Positions 38,029-46,131 of a DNA stretch of 64,000 bases are shown here, one piece after another. Under the pieces are notes generated by a model, which was not told the DNA's origin, searched no databases, and saw nothing but the letters and a program-made list of their open reading frames with translations. Location of the stretch: the NCBI RefSeq assembly GCF_040712085.1, contig NZ_JBFCVK010000003.1:366579-430578 (forward strand), written 5' to 3'. The stretch comes from Aquibaculum sediminis (GTDB taxonomy: Bacteria; Pseudomonadota; Alphaproteobacteria; Kiloniellales; DSM-21159). A program made the translations under genes and the position numbers. Position 1 is the stretch's first letter, and every line of letters starts with the position of its first letter.

Positions 38029-38205
38029 TCAGCTACGCGGCCCGAAGATCAGCCAGGCAATGAAGCCTACGAAGGGAAAGACTATCAGAACGACGATCCA
38101 GATGATCTTGGCGGCGGTGGAGGCTGAGGATCCCAGGGTCTTGATGATGGCATAGATGACAAGAACCAGGAGGATGAGGCCCAGCAGGCCGAATTCGAGT
38201 CCCAT
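38029..38205 (-). CDS. Small membrane protein, PLDc_N-like
   Basis: A 58-residue protein with two hydrophobic helices ending in VGFIAWLIFGPRS, the pattern of the phospholipase-D-nuclease N-terminal-like domain found in small stand-alone membrane proteins. AGGGAG lies upstream of the ATG at 38205. Function is unknown. Confidence 0.78.
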   Translation of the reverse strand: MGLEFGLLGLILLVLVIYAIIKTLGSSASTAAKIIWIVVLIVFPFVGFIAWLIFGPRS

Positions 38206-38315
38206 GGCGGTGGTCTCCCTTTTGTTAACCCTGCCCGGGCGGAGTGTCGGCAGGGCGATCAATGGGGAAACCGGCGCGGGCTGCGGTGCGTTCCACCGCA
38301 ACCCGCCTTTTCATC

Positions 38316-38693
38316 TCACCTTTCAGTTCCCCGGGGCAGCCGCAGCATGACGCCGAGGTCCTGGCCGCCGCAGACGTGGAAGTGCAGGTGCTGCACTTCC
38401 TGGCGCGCGTCCTCGCCGTGGTTGGACAGCAGGCGGTAGCCGCTCTCCTGGACGCCCAGCATGCGCGCCACCTCGCCGATGGTGCGCATCAAGTCGACGA
38501 TCTCCTCCGGCGTGGCCTGGGCGCTGAAGTCGTCGAAGGAGACATAGGCGCCCTTGGGGATCACCAGCACGTGGTGGCGTGACAGGGGTCTGATGTCGTG
38601 AAAGGCCAGGGAGTGCTCGCTCTCCAGCACCTTCTTGCAGGGCAGCTCACCGCGCAGGATCTTGGCAAAGATATTGTCGGGATCGTAAGCCAT
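38316..38693 (-). CDS. HIT-family (HinT-like) nucleotide phosphoramidase
   Basis: A 125-residue protein with the histidine triad HLHFHV (in EVQHLHFHVCGG) and the upstream NIFAKILRGELPC and HHVLVIPKGAY strands. Hydrolyses nucleoside phosphoramidates such as AMP-lysine. It lies 9 bp after hisE in the same direction, the usual alphaproteobacterial his-operon tail. Confidence 0.92.
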   Translation of the reverse strand: MAYDPDNIFAKILRGELPCKKVLESEHSLAFHDIRPLSRHHVLVIPKGAYVSFDDFSAQATPEEIVDLMRTIGEVARMLGVQESGYRLLSNHGEDARQEVQHLHFHVCGGQDLGVMLRLPRGTER

Positions 38694-38702
38694 CGCTTCC
38701 TC

Positions 38703-39074
38703 TCAAGCCGTGGTGTTACGCGCCGCCTTCTCCGCCAGGCCGGAGGTGCCCTTGCGCTGCAGCAGCTTTTCCCAGACCTGCTCGGGGCGAACCCCGCGCG
38801 CGGCCCAGAGCACCAGCAGGTGATAGAGCAGGTCGGCGCTCTCCGAAGCCAGGGCCTCGGGATCGTTGCGGATGCCCTCGATGACGGTCTCGACCGCTTC
38901 CTCGCCCAGCTTCTGGGCGATCTTGGCCTCGCCCTTGGCGAAGAGCTTGGCGGTGTAGCTCGAGCCCGGGTCGGCGCCGCGGCGGCTTTCGATCAGGGCG
39001 TAGAGCTCGTCCAGGATGCGGGCATCCCAGTCGGCCATTGCGGCGGCGGGGGTCTGGGGCTTGCTGTCACTCAT
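38703..39074 (-). CDS. hisE: Phosphoribosyl-ATP pyrophosphatase HisE
   Basis: A 123-residue MazG-fold enzyme for the second step of histidine synthesis (PR-ATP to PR-AMP). Motifs: SSYTAKLFAKGEAKIAQKLG and EEAVETVIEG, with ADLLYHLLVLW. Its ATG overlaps the hisF stop (ATGA). The separate HisE implies an unlinked hisI, which is not in this window. The N-terminal 14 residues are poorly conserved. Confidence 0.93.
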   Translation of the reverse strand: MSDSKPQTPAAAMADWDARILDELYALIESRRGADPGSSYTAKLFAKGEAKIAQKLGEEAVETVIEGIRNDPEALASESADLLYHLLVLWAARGVRPEQVWEKLLQRKGTSGLAEKAARNTTA

Positions 39075-39847
39075 TCTTGCGCTTCCTCGGCCGGGCGCAC
39101 CGGCACGCCGGCAGCGGCCAGCGCTGCCTTGGCCTCGGCCACGGAATGGTCGCCGAAGTGGAAGATCGAGGCGGCGAGCACCGCCGAGGCATGGCCGTCG
39201 CGCACGCCTTCCACCAGGTGCTGCAGGGTCCCAACGCCGCCCGAGGCGATCACCGGGATCGGCACGGCATCGGCCACGGCCCGGGTCAGTTCCAAATCGA
39301 AGCCGGCGCGGGTGCCGTCGCGGTCCATGGAGGTGAGCAGGATCTCCCCGGCGCCGAGCTCGGCCAGGCGCTGCGCCCAGGCCACGGCGTCCAGGCCGGT
39401 GGCCTTGCGCCCGCCGTGGGTGAAGACCTCGAAGTTGCCGGCAGCGCCGCGCTTGGCATCCACCGCCACCACGATGCACTGTGCGCCGAACTTCTCCGAG
39501 GCGCGGCGCACCAGATCGGGGTCGCTCACGGCGGCGGTGTTCATGGAGACCTTGTCGGCCCCGGCCAGCAGCAGACGGCGGATGTCCTCGACGCTGCGCA
39601 CGCCCCCGCCGACCGTCAGTGGCATGAAGCACTGCTCCGCCGTGGCGCGCACAACGTCCAGGATGATGCCGCGGTTCTCGTGGCTGGCGGTGATGTCGAG
39701 AAAGCAGAGTTCGTCGGCGCCGGCGGCGTCGTAGACCCTGGCCTGCTCCACGGGATCGCCGGCATCGCGCAGGTCGACGAAGTTCACGCCCTTGACCACC
39801 CGGCCATCCTTGACGTCGAGGCAGGGAATGATCCGGGCCTTGAGCAT
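39071..39847 (-). CDS. hisF: Imidazole glycerol phosphate synthase cyclase subunit HisF
   Basis: A 258-residue TIM barrel: MLKARIIPCLDVKDGRVVKG with catalytic Asp11, VVAVDAKRG with the second catalytic Asp, and phosphate-binding VGGGVRS and ASGGVG loops. Works with HisH to make imidazole glycerol phosphate and AICAR. Overlaps hisA and hisE. Confidence 0.97.
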   Translation of the reverse strand: MLKARIIPCLDVKDGRVVKGVNFVDLRDAGDPVEQARVYDAAGADELCFLDITASHENRGIILDVVRATAEQCFMPLTVGGGVRSVEDIRRLLLAGADKVSMNTAAVSDPDLVRRASEKFGAQCIVVAVDAKRGAAGNFEVFTHGGRKATGLDAVAWAQRLAELGAGEILLTSMDRDGTRAGFDLELTRAVADAVPIPVIASGGVGTLQHLVEGVRDGHASAVLAASIFHFGDHSVAEAKAALAAAGVPVRPAEEAQE

Positions 39848-40578
39848 CAGGCCGCCTCCCGGCAGCGGGCCAGGGCTTCGGCCGGGTCGATGCGTCCGTC
39901 GTAGAGTGCGCGGCCGATGATGGCACCCACCACGCCCTTGTCTCCGGCGCCCTTGACCGCCAGCAGGTCGGCCAGTGAGCTGACCCCGCCCGAGACGATG
40001 AGCGGGATGGCCACGGCCCGGGCGATCTCCAGGGTCGCATCCAGGTTCGGTCCGCCCATGGCGCCGTCGCGCTCCACGTCGGTGTGGATGATGGCGGCCA
40101 CCCCCGCATCCTCGAAGCGCCGGGCCAGGTCCACCGCCTGGATCTCGCTGGTCTCGGCCCAGCCCTCCACGGCCACCTTGCCGCCGCGCGCGTCGATGCC
40201 GACCGCAATGCGCTCCGGAAAGGCGCGGCAGGCCGCCTGCACCAGATCGGGATCCTTCAAGGCCACGGTGCCGAGAATGACGCGGCGCACCCCCAGCTCC
40301 AGCCAGCGTTCGATGGTGGCGAGGTCGCGAATGCCGCCGCCGAGCTGCACCGGCATGGCCACCGCCTGAAGGATGGCCTCCACCGCTGCGGCATTGACCG
40401 GCTTGCCGGCAAAGGCGCCGTTCAGGTCCACCAGATGCAGCCACTCGAAGCCGGCCGCGGCGAAGCGCCGGGCCTGGTCGGCCGGGTCGGGGTTGAAGAC
40501 CGTGGCCTGCTCCATGTCGCCGCGCAGCAGGCGCACGGCCTGCCCGTCCTTGAGATCGATGGCCGGAAAGAGAATCAC
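39847..40578 (-). CDS. hisA: ProFAR isomerase HisA
   Basis: A 243-residue TIM barrel starting at GTG (VILFPAIDLKDGQAVRL), with catalytic Asp8, GGGIRD and SGGVSS phosphate loops. The start overlaps the stop of the upstream GNAT gene (GTGA), and the stop overlaps the hisF start, so translation is coupled on both sides. Confidence 0.96.
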   Translation of the reverse strand: MILFPAIDLKDGQAVRLLRGDMEQATVFNPDPADQARRFAAAGFEWLHLVDLNGAFAGKPVNAAAVEAILQAVAMPVQLGGGIRDLATIERWLELGVRRVILGTVALKDPDLVQAACRAFPERIAVGIDARGGKVAVEGWAETSEIQAVDLARRFEDAGVAAIIHTDVERDGAMGGPNLDATLEIARAVAIPLIVSGGVSSLADLLAVKGAGDKGVVGAIIGRALYDGRIDPAEALARCREAA

Positions 40579-41192
40579 GGCGTCGTCTCCTGCGTTGCTT
40601 GCGCGGCGTCCGTCTCCTGGGCGTCGGACTCCGGGGCGTCGGCTTCAGGGGAATCGGCCACGAGGTCCTTGTGGTAGTAGAAGCCCTTCATCCAGCGCCC
40701 GTCCACCAGCGCGTAGCGCGGATGGGTGCCCCAGCGATGGTAGCCGAGCTGCTCGTAGATCTGAATGGCCCGGCGCTGGGTTTCGCGCACGTCGAGGTTC
40801 AGGACCTTGAGGTCGGCCTCGCGCGCGGCGGCCTCCACCTGCTGCACCAAACTGAGTGCGAGGCCGTAGCCCCGGGCCCAGGGGGCGACGAAGAAGGTGG
40901 TGAGCGAGCCGGACATGCGGCCGGCCTCGTTGTTGTTGGTGGGCAGCACGAGCTGGGCCGAGCCGGCGATCGCCCCGTCCAGGCGACCGACGAAGAGCTT
41001 GCGCTCGGGGATCAGCAGCACGCCGCGCCAGTAGTTCTCCATCACGTCGCGCGGCGGCGGCGCCAGCCAGCCGAAGCCGCCGCCGTCGACGATGGCGGCA
41101 TCGGCCGCATCGCAGAGATCGTGGAGATCGGGCCCGCGGAAGCGCTCCAGGGGCTCGACCCGGGTTTCGATGGCATGCTGCCGGCCGTCCAT
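40575..41192 (-). CDS. GNAT-family N-acetyltransferase within the his operon
   Basis: A 205-residue acetyltransferase. The acetyl-CoA binding region is FFVAPWARGYGLALSLVQQV, followed by LNLDVRETQRRAIQIYEQLG typical of GNAT proteins. The ATG at 41192 overlaps the hisH stop (TAATG) and has GGAGG 6 bp upstream. The last 30 residues are an acidic, low-complexity tail. It sits between hisH and hisA with overlaps at both ends, so it is made with the His enzymes. Its substrate is unknown; acetylation of a pathway-related amine is possible but unproven. Confidence 0.88.
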   Translation of the reverse strand: MDGRQHAIETRVEPLERFRGPDLHDLCDAADAAIVDGGGFGWLAPPPRDVMENYWRGVLLIPERKLFVGRLDGAIAGSAQLVLPTNNNEAGRMSGSLTTFFVAPWARGYGLALSLVQQVEAAAREADLKVLNLDVRETQRRAIQIYEQLGYHRWGTHPRYALVDGRWMKGFYYHKDLVADSPEADAPESDAQETDAAQATQETTP

Positions 41193-41842
41193 TACGGCCT
41201 CCATTCGAGAAAGTTGCCGAGCAGGCGCAGGCCGGTGGCCTGGCTCTTTTCCGGGTGGAACTGGGTGCCCACGAGATTGTCGCGCCCCACGGCGGCGGCC
41301 AGCGCCTGGCCATAGTCGACCGTGGCCAGGAGATGCTCCGGCGCGCGCGGGCGGAAGTGATAGGAGTGGACGAAGTAGGCGTGGCTGCCGGTGGTGAGCC
41401 CGGCCAGCACCGGATGGCGCAGGCCGGCGTCGGTCGGCTCCAGCTCGTTCCAGCCCATGTGCGGCACCTTGAGCGCCGGATCGCCCGGCTGCAGCGCCTC
41501 CACCTGGCCCTCGATCCAGCCCAGGCCGGGGTGTTCGCCATGCTCCAGCCCGCGCTCGGCCATGAGCTGCATGCCCACGCAAATGCCGAGAAAGGGCCGG
41601 CCACGTTGGATCACCGCTTCGTTCAGTGCCTCGATCATGCCCGGCAGCGCCGCCAGCCCCGCCTTGCAGTCGGCAAAGGCACCCACCCCCGGCAGCACGA
41701 TGCGCTCGGCCCGCAGCACGGCCTCGGCCTCGCCGCTCACCCGGATGGGGTTTGCCAGCCCGCGCTCACGCGCCGCCCGCTCCAGCGCCTTGGCGGCCGA
41801 GCGGAGGTTGCCGGAGCCGTAGTCGACCACGACCACGCTCAT
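41192..41842 (-). CDS. hisH: Imidazole glycerol phosphate synthase amidotransferase subunit HisH
   Basis: A 216-residue class-I glutamine amidotransferase. Nucleophile Cys in GICVGMQLM; His and Glu in TQFHPEKSQ; N-terminal VVDYGSGNLRS. Supplies ammonia to HisF. Begins 4 bp after hisB. Confidence 0.97.
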   Translation of the reverse strand: MSVVVVDYGSGNLRSAAKALERAARERGLANPIRVSGEAEAVLRAERIVLPGVGAFADCKAGLAALPGMIEALNEAVIQRGRPFLGICVGMQLMAERGLEHGEHPGLGWIEGQVEALQPGDPALKVPHMGWNELEPTDAGLRHPVLAGLTTGSHAYFVHSYHFRPRAPEHLLATVDYGQALAAAVGRDNLVGTQFHPEKSQATGLRLLGNFLEWRP

Positions 41843-41846
41843 GGCG

Positions 41847-42434
41847 TCAGAGGGTGCCCTTGGTGGAGGGCACGGCGTCGGCCTTGCGCGGATCGATCTC
41901 GATGGCCTGGCGCAGCGCGCGGGCGAGCGCCTTGAAGCTGGACTCGATGATGTGGTGGTTGTTGGTGCCGTAGAGGTTTTCCACGTGCAGCGTCAGCCCG
42001 CCGTTGAAGGCGAAGGCCTGGAACCACTCCTTGAAGAGCTCGGTGTCGAAGTCGCCCAGCTTGTCGCGGGTGAAGTCCACCTTCCAGACCAGATAGGGCC
42101 GGTTGGAGACATCCAGCGCCACGCGGGTCAGGGTCTCGTCCATGGGAATGAGCGCCGAACCATAGCGCTGAATGCCGCGCCGCTCCCCCAGCGCCTGGGC
42201 CAGGGCCTGGCCCAGGACGATGCCCGTATCCTCGGTGGTGTGGTGATGGTCGATGTGCAGATCGCCCTCGGCCCGCAGGGTGATGTCGATCAGCGAATGG
42301 CGCGCGAGCTGCTCCAGCATGTGGTCGAGAAAACCGATGCCCGTCTGCACATCATACTGGCCGCTGCCATCCAGGTTGATGGTCGCGCTGATGCGGGTTT
42401 CCTTGGTATCGCGTGCAATGCTGGCGGTGCGCAT
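41847..42434 (-). CDS. hisB: Imidazoleglycerol-phosphate dehydratase HisB
   Basis: A 195-residue monofunctional dehydratase with the metal-binding motifs FLDHMLEQLARH, HIDHHHTTED and NNHHIIESSFKALARAL. First gene of the visible his operon hisB-hisH-GNAT-hisA-hisF-hisE-hit. The promoter should lie in 42435-42543; no attenuator-like leader is evident. Confidence 0.97.
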   Translation of the reverse strand: MRTASIARDTKETRISATINLDGSGQYDVQTGIGFLDHMLEQLARHSLIDITLRAEGDLHIDHHHTTEDTGIVLGQALAQALGERRGIQRYGSALIPMDETLTRVALDVSNRPYLVWKVDFTRDKLGDFDTELFKEWFQAFAFNGGLTLHVENLYGTNNHHIIESSFKALARALRQAIEIDPRKADAVPSTKGTL

Positions 42435-42543
42435 GGACGCCCTTTCCCCTTCCCGGGACGCTGCTGTCGAGGAACGCGCGCGGTCTAGCACGCCACGCCG
42501 GGGAAAGCCACTGTTCGAACGGTCCGCCAAAGCCTGACTGCCG

Positions 42544-42671
42544 TCACGCCTGCCAAGGATTGATGACGCGTGTGCCAGCCGCCTCGAAGGGGCTCGTATC
42601 GTGCGTAGCCACGGTCAGGCCGTGCGTAGCCGCGACGGCCGAGATCGCGTTGGTGTGTCCAGGAGTATCAT
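42544..42671 (-). pseudogene. VapC/FitB-type PIN toxin remnant with internal deletion
   Basis: Starting at an ATG overlapping the antitoxin stop, the sequence encodes the PIN-domain opening MILLDT. It then jumps frame directly to a PIN C-terminus (NAISAVAATHGLTVATHDTS, ending TRVINPWQA). The middle of the domain, most acidic catalytic residues included, is missing. The toxin is therefore dead while its antitoxin gene is intact. Confidence 0.8.
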
Positions 42672-42922
42672 TCGAGGTCGATCTGCCGCACGGGAGAGGT
42701 GTCTCGCACCTGCTCGATAACAGCCGTCTCCTCTTCGGTCCTTGCAGCTTGGCGGCCGATATCGGCCAGCAGGCTGCCCAGCTTAACCCGACCTTCGGGT
42801 AAGACGGCAGTACGGAGGATGTCGTTGACCTCGGCCTCTACGCTGTGACCACGCAGCGCTGCACGCACGCGCAAGGCGCGGTGCACCTCGTCAGGTAGAT
42901 TCCGGACTGTCAGCATGGCCAC
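42668..42922 (-). CDS. FitA/VapB-type ribbon-helix-helix antitoxin
   Basis: An 84-residue antitoxin: Arc-type DNA-binding MLTVRNLPDEVHRALRVRAA then GHSVEAEVNDILRTAV, and a C-terminal toxin-binding tail. GTG at 42922 with GAGGAG 8 bp upstream is my preferred start; an ATG at 42916 is possible. The stop overlaps the remnant toxin start, the standard antitoxin-toxin coupling. Confidence 0.85.
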   Translation of the reverse strand: MAMLTVRNLPDEVHRALRVRAALRGHSVEAEVNDILRTAVLPEGRVKLGSLLADIGRQAARTEEETAVIEQVRDTSPVRQIDLE

Positions 42923-43074
42923 TGCATTTTCTCCTCTTGCAGTCAATGCATGCAGTAAGGGGATGTCTTTGCAAGACTTCAAGTGGGCTGAGTGCGTTGC
43001 GCCCCTCGCCGGGACTTGACCCGCTGGCCCAGGCGCAGTCCTTTCACCGCGTTTGTTTTTTGGGAGGGGCTGTT

Positions 43075-44193
43075 TTGAGTCAGGGGCCGATTCAAGCCTA
43101 TCGGGAGAAGCTGCACGCCGGCGAGATCAAGCCGGATGGGGGGCAGGAGTTGGCGGCGGAGAAGCTGCAGGCGCTGCATCATGCCTTGCAGGATTACCAG
43201 CCGGCCGGCGGGCGCACGGGCTGGAAGGAGCGGCTCGGGCTGGCGCGGCGCCGGGAGGAGCCGCCGCAGGGGCTCTATCTCTACGGGCCGGTGGGGCGCG
43301 GAAAGTCCATGCTGATGGATCTCTTCTTCGAGAGCGCGCCGGTCGAGCGCAAGCGCCGGGTGCACTTCCATGCCTTCATGGCCGAGGTGCACGAGCGCCT
43401 GCATGCCTGGCGGGCGCGCACCCGCGGCGCCAAGGCGGACCCGCTGCCGGACCTGGCGGGTGAGCTGGCCGAGGAGGCCTGGCTGCTCTGCTTCGATGAG
43501 TTTGTGGTGATCAACATCGCCGACGCCATGATCCTGGCGCGGCTGTTCGAAAGTCTCTTCGACCGGGGCGTGGTGGTGGTCGCCACCTCCAACTTCGAGC
43601 CGGACCGGCTCTATGAAGACGGGCTGCAGCGCGAGCACTTCCTGCCCTTCATCGCCCTGCTGAAAGAGCGGCTCGATGTGCTCGACCTGGGGGCGGGGAC
43701 CGACTATCGCCTGGACCGGCTGAAACAGCGCCCGGTCTTCCACCATCCGCTGGGCCCCGAGGCGGAGCGCTTCGCCGAAAAGGCCTTCGCCGAGCTCACC
43801 GAAGGGGCGGAGCCGAAACCCGGCAGCCTGACCATCAAGGGCCGCAAGCTGGCAATCCCGGCCACGGCCCACGGCGTGGCGCGCTTTGCCTTCGCCGAAC
43901 TGTGCGAGCAGCCGCTGGGGGCCAGCGACTATCTGACCCTGGCCACCCATTTCCGTGCCCTGGTGCTGGAGGGCGTGCCGGTGATGGGCCCGGATCAGCG
44001 CAATGCGGCCCGGCGTTTCATGCACCTGATCGACGCGCTCTACGAGCACTGCTGCAAGCTGGTGATGACGGCGGCCGGCCCGCCGGAGGCGCTCTATCCC
44101 GAAGGCGACGGCAGCTTCGAGTTCACCCGCACCGTCAGCCGCCTGGCCGAGATGCAGTCCGTGGACTACCTGGAGCGCGCGCATCTGACGTGA
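43075..44193 (+). CDS. zapE: ZapE/AFG1-type AAA ATPase
   Basis: A 372-residue ATPase. Walker A GPVGRGKS, FHAFMAEVHERLHAWR, Walker B LLCFDEFVVINIADAM and sensor ATSNFEPDRLYEDGLQR are all typical. ZapE acts on the Z-ring in E. coli; AFG1 homologues serve mitochondrial protein quality control. The start is a TTG at 43075 preceded by GGGAGGGG. Confidence 0.92.
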   Translation: MSQGPIQAYREKLHAGEIKPDGGQELAAEKLQALHHALQDYQPAGGRTGWKERLGLARRREEPPQGLYLYGPVGRGKSMLMDLFFESAPVERKRRVHFHAFMAEVHERLHAWRARTRGAKADPLPDLAGELAEEAWLLCFDEFVVINIADAMILARLFESLFDRGVVVVATSNFEPDRLYEDGLQREHFLPFIALLKERLDVLDLGAGTDYRLDRLKQRPVFHHPLGPEAERFAEKAFAELTEGAEPKPGSLTIKGRKLAIPATAHGVARFAFAELCEQPLGASDYLTLATHFRALVLEGVPVMGPDQRNAARRFMHLIDALYEHCCKLVMTAAGPPEALYPEGDGSFEFTRTVSRLAEMQSVDYLERAHLT

Positions 44194-44266
44194 GGGCCCG
44201 CTTCGGCCCCCCGTTTTCGCTTTGCGATCAAGGTCGCCAGCGCAGGCTGCGCGCGGGCGTGGAGCG

Positions 44267-45220
44267 CTACCCGGCCGCTTTCACGGCCTGGACCTCGGCG
44301 TCCGTGAAGCGGAAGTCGTAGGCGCAGAACTCGCAGGTCATGGTGAGTGCGCCGTCGACCGTGAGGTGCTCCAGCTCCTCCTGGGAGAGGGAGGCGAGGA
44401 TGCCGGCGAGGCGCTCGCGCGTGCAGCGGCAGCCCACAGTCAGCGGGCGCTTGTCGAAGACCCGCACGCCGTCCTCGTGGAAGAGGCGGTAGAGCAGCTG
44501 CTCGGGCGCCAGCGCGGGGTCGAGCAGTTCCCGGTCGCTCAGGCTCGACATCAAGATCAGCGCGCGCCGCCAGTCCTCCTGGGAGGTCTCTGCGTTCTCG
44601 ACTGCGCTGGACTGGGACTCGGGAATGCGCTCGATCAGCAGGGCGCCGGCCCGCCAGGCGCCCTCGACCCGGCCGCAAGCCACCATGATGCCGGCGTTGA
44701 TCTGCTGCGATTGGCGGAAATAGGCCAGCAGGCAGTCGGCCAGGCGCGGCCCGGCCAGTTCCACCAGGCCCTGGTAGCGCTCGCTGTGCTCGCCCTGGTC
44801 CACGGTGAAGGCCATGTGGCCCTTGCCGAACCAGGGCTCGACCTCCAGCGGAGCTTCGGCCTGCGTCGCCTGGACACGGCCCTGCTCGGCCCCACTCTGG
44901 GCCGCTACGGCATCGTCGTCGAAGCCGGCATAGCCGCGCAACTCGCCCTCGGAGGTCATGTCGGCGACCATGGTGCGGATCGGCCCTTCGCCCTTAACCT
45001 GAAGGGTGAAGACCCCCTCGTACTTCAGGGTCGAGGCCAGCCCGCCGCCCAGCGCCACCAGCTCGCCCAGCAGCCGCGCCACAGGCTCGGGATAGTCCGG
45101 CCGGGTCAGGATGGTGTTCAGCGTCGGCCCCAGGCGCAGCAGGCGCCCGCGGATGCCCGAACTGTCGATCATGAAGGGCAGGACGAGATCGTCGCCCGGC
45201 CCTTCGCCGCCAAGGGTCAT
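44267..45220 (-). CDS. hslO: Redox-regulated chaperone Hsp33
   Basis: A 317-residue holdase activated by oxidation. The C-terminal zinc centre is CRC (in VGCRCTRE) and CEFC (in MTCEFCAYDF). N-terminal domain has PFMIDSSGIRGRLLRLG. The start overlaps the argF stop (ATGA); an in-frame ATG 9 bp earlier is less likely. Confidence 0.95.
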   Translation of the reverse strand: MTLGGEGPGDDLVLPFMIDSSGIRGRLLRLGPTLNTILTRPDYPEPVARLLGELVALGGGLASTLKYEGVFTLQVKGEGPIRTMVADMTSEGELRGYAGFDDDAVAAQSGAEQGRVQATQAEAPLEVEPWFGKGHMAFTVDQGEHSERYQGLVELAGPRLADCLLAYFRQSQQINAGIMVACGRVEGAWRAGALLIERIPESQSSAVENAETSQEDWRRALILMSSLSDRELLDPALAPEQLLYRLFHEDGVRVFDKRPLTVGCRCTRERLAGILASLSQEELEHLTVDGALTMTCEFCAYDFRFTDAEVQAVKAAG

Positions 45221-46131
45221 GCCAGGCACCAGAGCAGAATGGCCTTTTGTGCGTGCAGGCGGTTTTCCGCCTCGTCCCAGACCCGCGACTGCGGCCCGTC
45301 GATCACCTCGGCCGATACCTCCTCGCCGCGATGGGCCGGCAGGCAGTGCAGGAAGATGGCATGGGACTTGGCCCGGGCCATGAGTTCCTCGGTGACGGCA
45401 AAGGGCTGCAGCAGGGCGTGGCGGCGCTGCTTGTCGTTCTCGTCGTCACCCATGGAGACCCAGGTGTCGGTCACCACGCAGTCCGCACCCTCCACCGCCT
45501 GCGCCGCGTCGTGCAGCACGGAGATGCTGCCGCCCTCGGCCTTGGCCCAGGCCAGAACTTCGGCCGGCGGCGCCAGGCCTTCAGGGCAGGCCAGGCGCAG
45601 TTCGAAATCGAAGCGAACGGCAGCGTGGATCCAGGAGGCGGCCATGTTGTTGCCGTCGCCCGACCAGGCCACCACCCGGCCGCCGATCGGGCCCAGATGC
45701 TCCTCGAAGGTCATGACGTCGGCCATGAGCTGGCAGGGATGGGTGCGGTCGGTCAGGCCGTTGATGACCGGGACCGTGGCATACTCCGCCAGTTCCAGCA
45801 GCTTCTCTTCCTTGGTGGTGCGGATCATGATCGCATCGACGTAGCGCGACAGCACCCGGGCGGTGTCAGCCACGGTCTCGCCGCGGCCGAGCTGCGTGCC
45901 GGCGGGCTCCATCACCACCGGTTCGCCGCCGAGCTGGCGGATGCCCACGTCGAAGGACACGCGGGTGCGGGTCGAGGGCTTCTCGAAGATCAGCGCCACG
46001 GCCCGGCCGTCGAGCGGACGGTCGCGGCCGGCGGTGCCGGCCTTGCAGAGCTTGCCCAGCTCGAGAATGTGCCGCAGGTCCTCCGGCGCCAGCCGGTCGA
46101 GATCGAGAAAATGCCGTGGTGTGCTGATCAT
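45217..46131 (-). CDS. argF: Ornithine carbamoyltransferase
   Basis: A 304-residue enzyme making citrulline from ornithine and carbamoyl phosphate. Motifs: FEKPSTRTRVSFD (carbamoyl-phosphate loop), DRTHPCQ, and FLHCLPAHRGEEV (ornithine site). Coupled to argD upstream and hslO downstream by ATGA overlaps. Confidence 0.97.
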   Translation of the reverse strand: MISTPRHFLDLDRLAPEDLRHILELGKLCKAGTAGRDRPLDGRAVALIFEKPSTRTRVSFDVGIRQLGGEPVVMEPAGTQLGRGETVADTARVLSRYVDAIMIRTTKEEKLLELAEYATVPVINGLTDRTHPCQLMADVMTFEEHLGPIGGRVVAWSGDGNNMAASWIHAAVRFDFELRLACPEGLAPPAEVLAWAKAEGGSISVLHDAAQAVEGADCVVTDTWVSMGDDENDKQRRHALLQPFAVTEELMARAKSHAIFLHCLPAHRGEEVSAEVIDGPQSRVWDEAENRLHAQKAILLWCLA

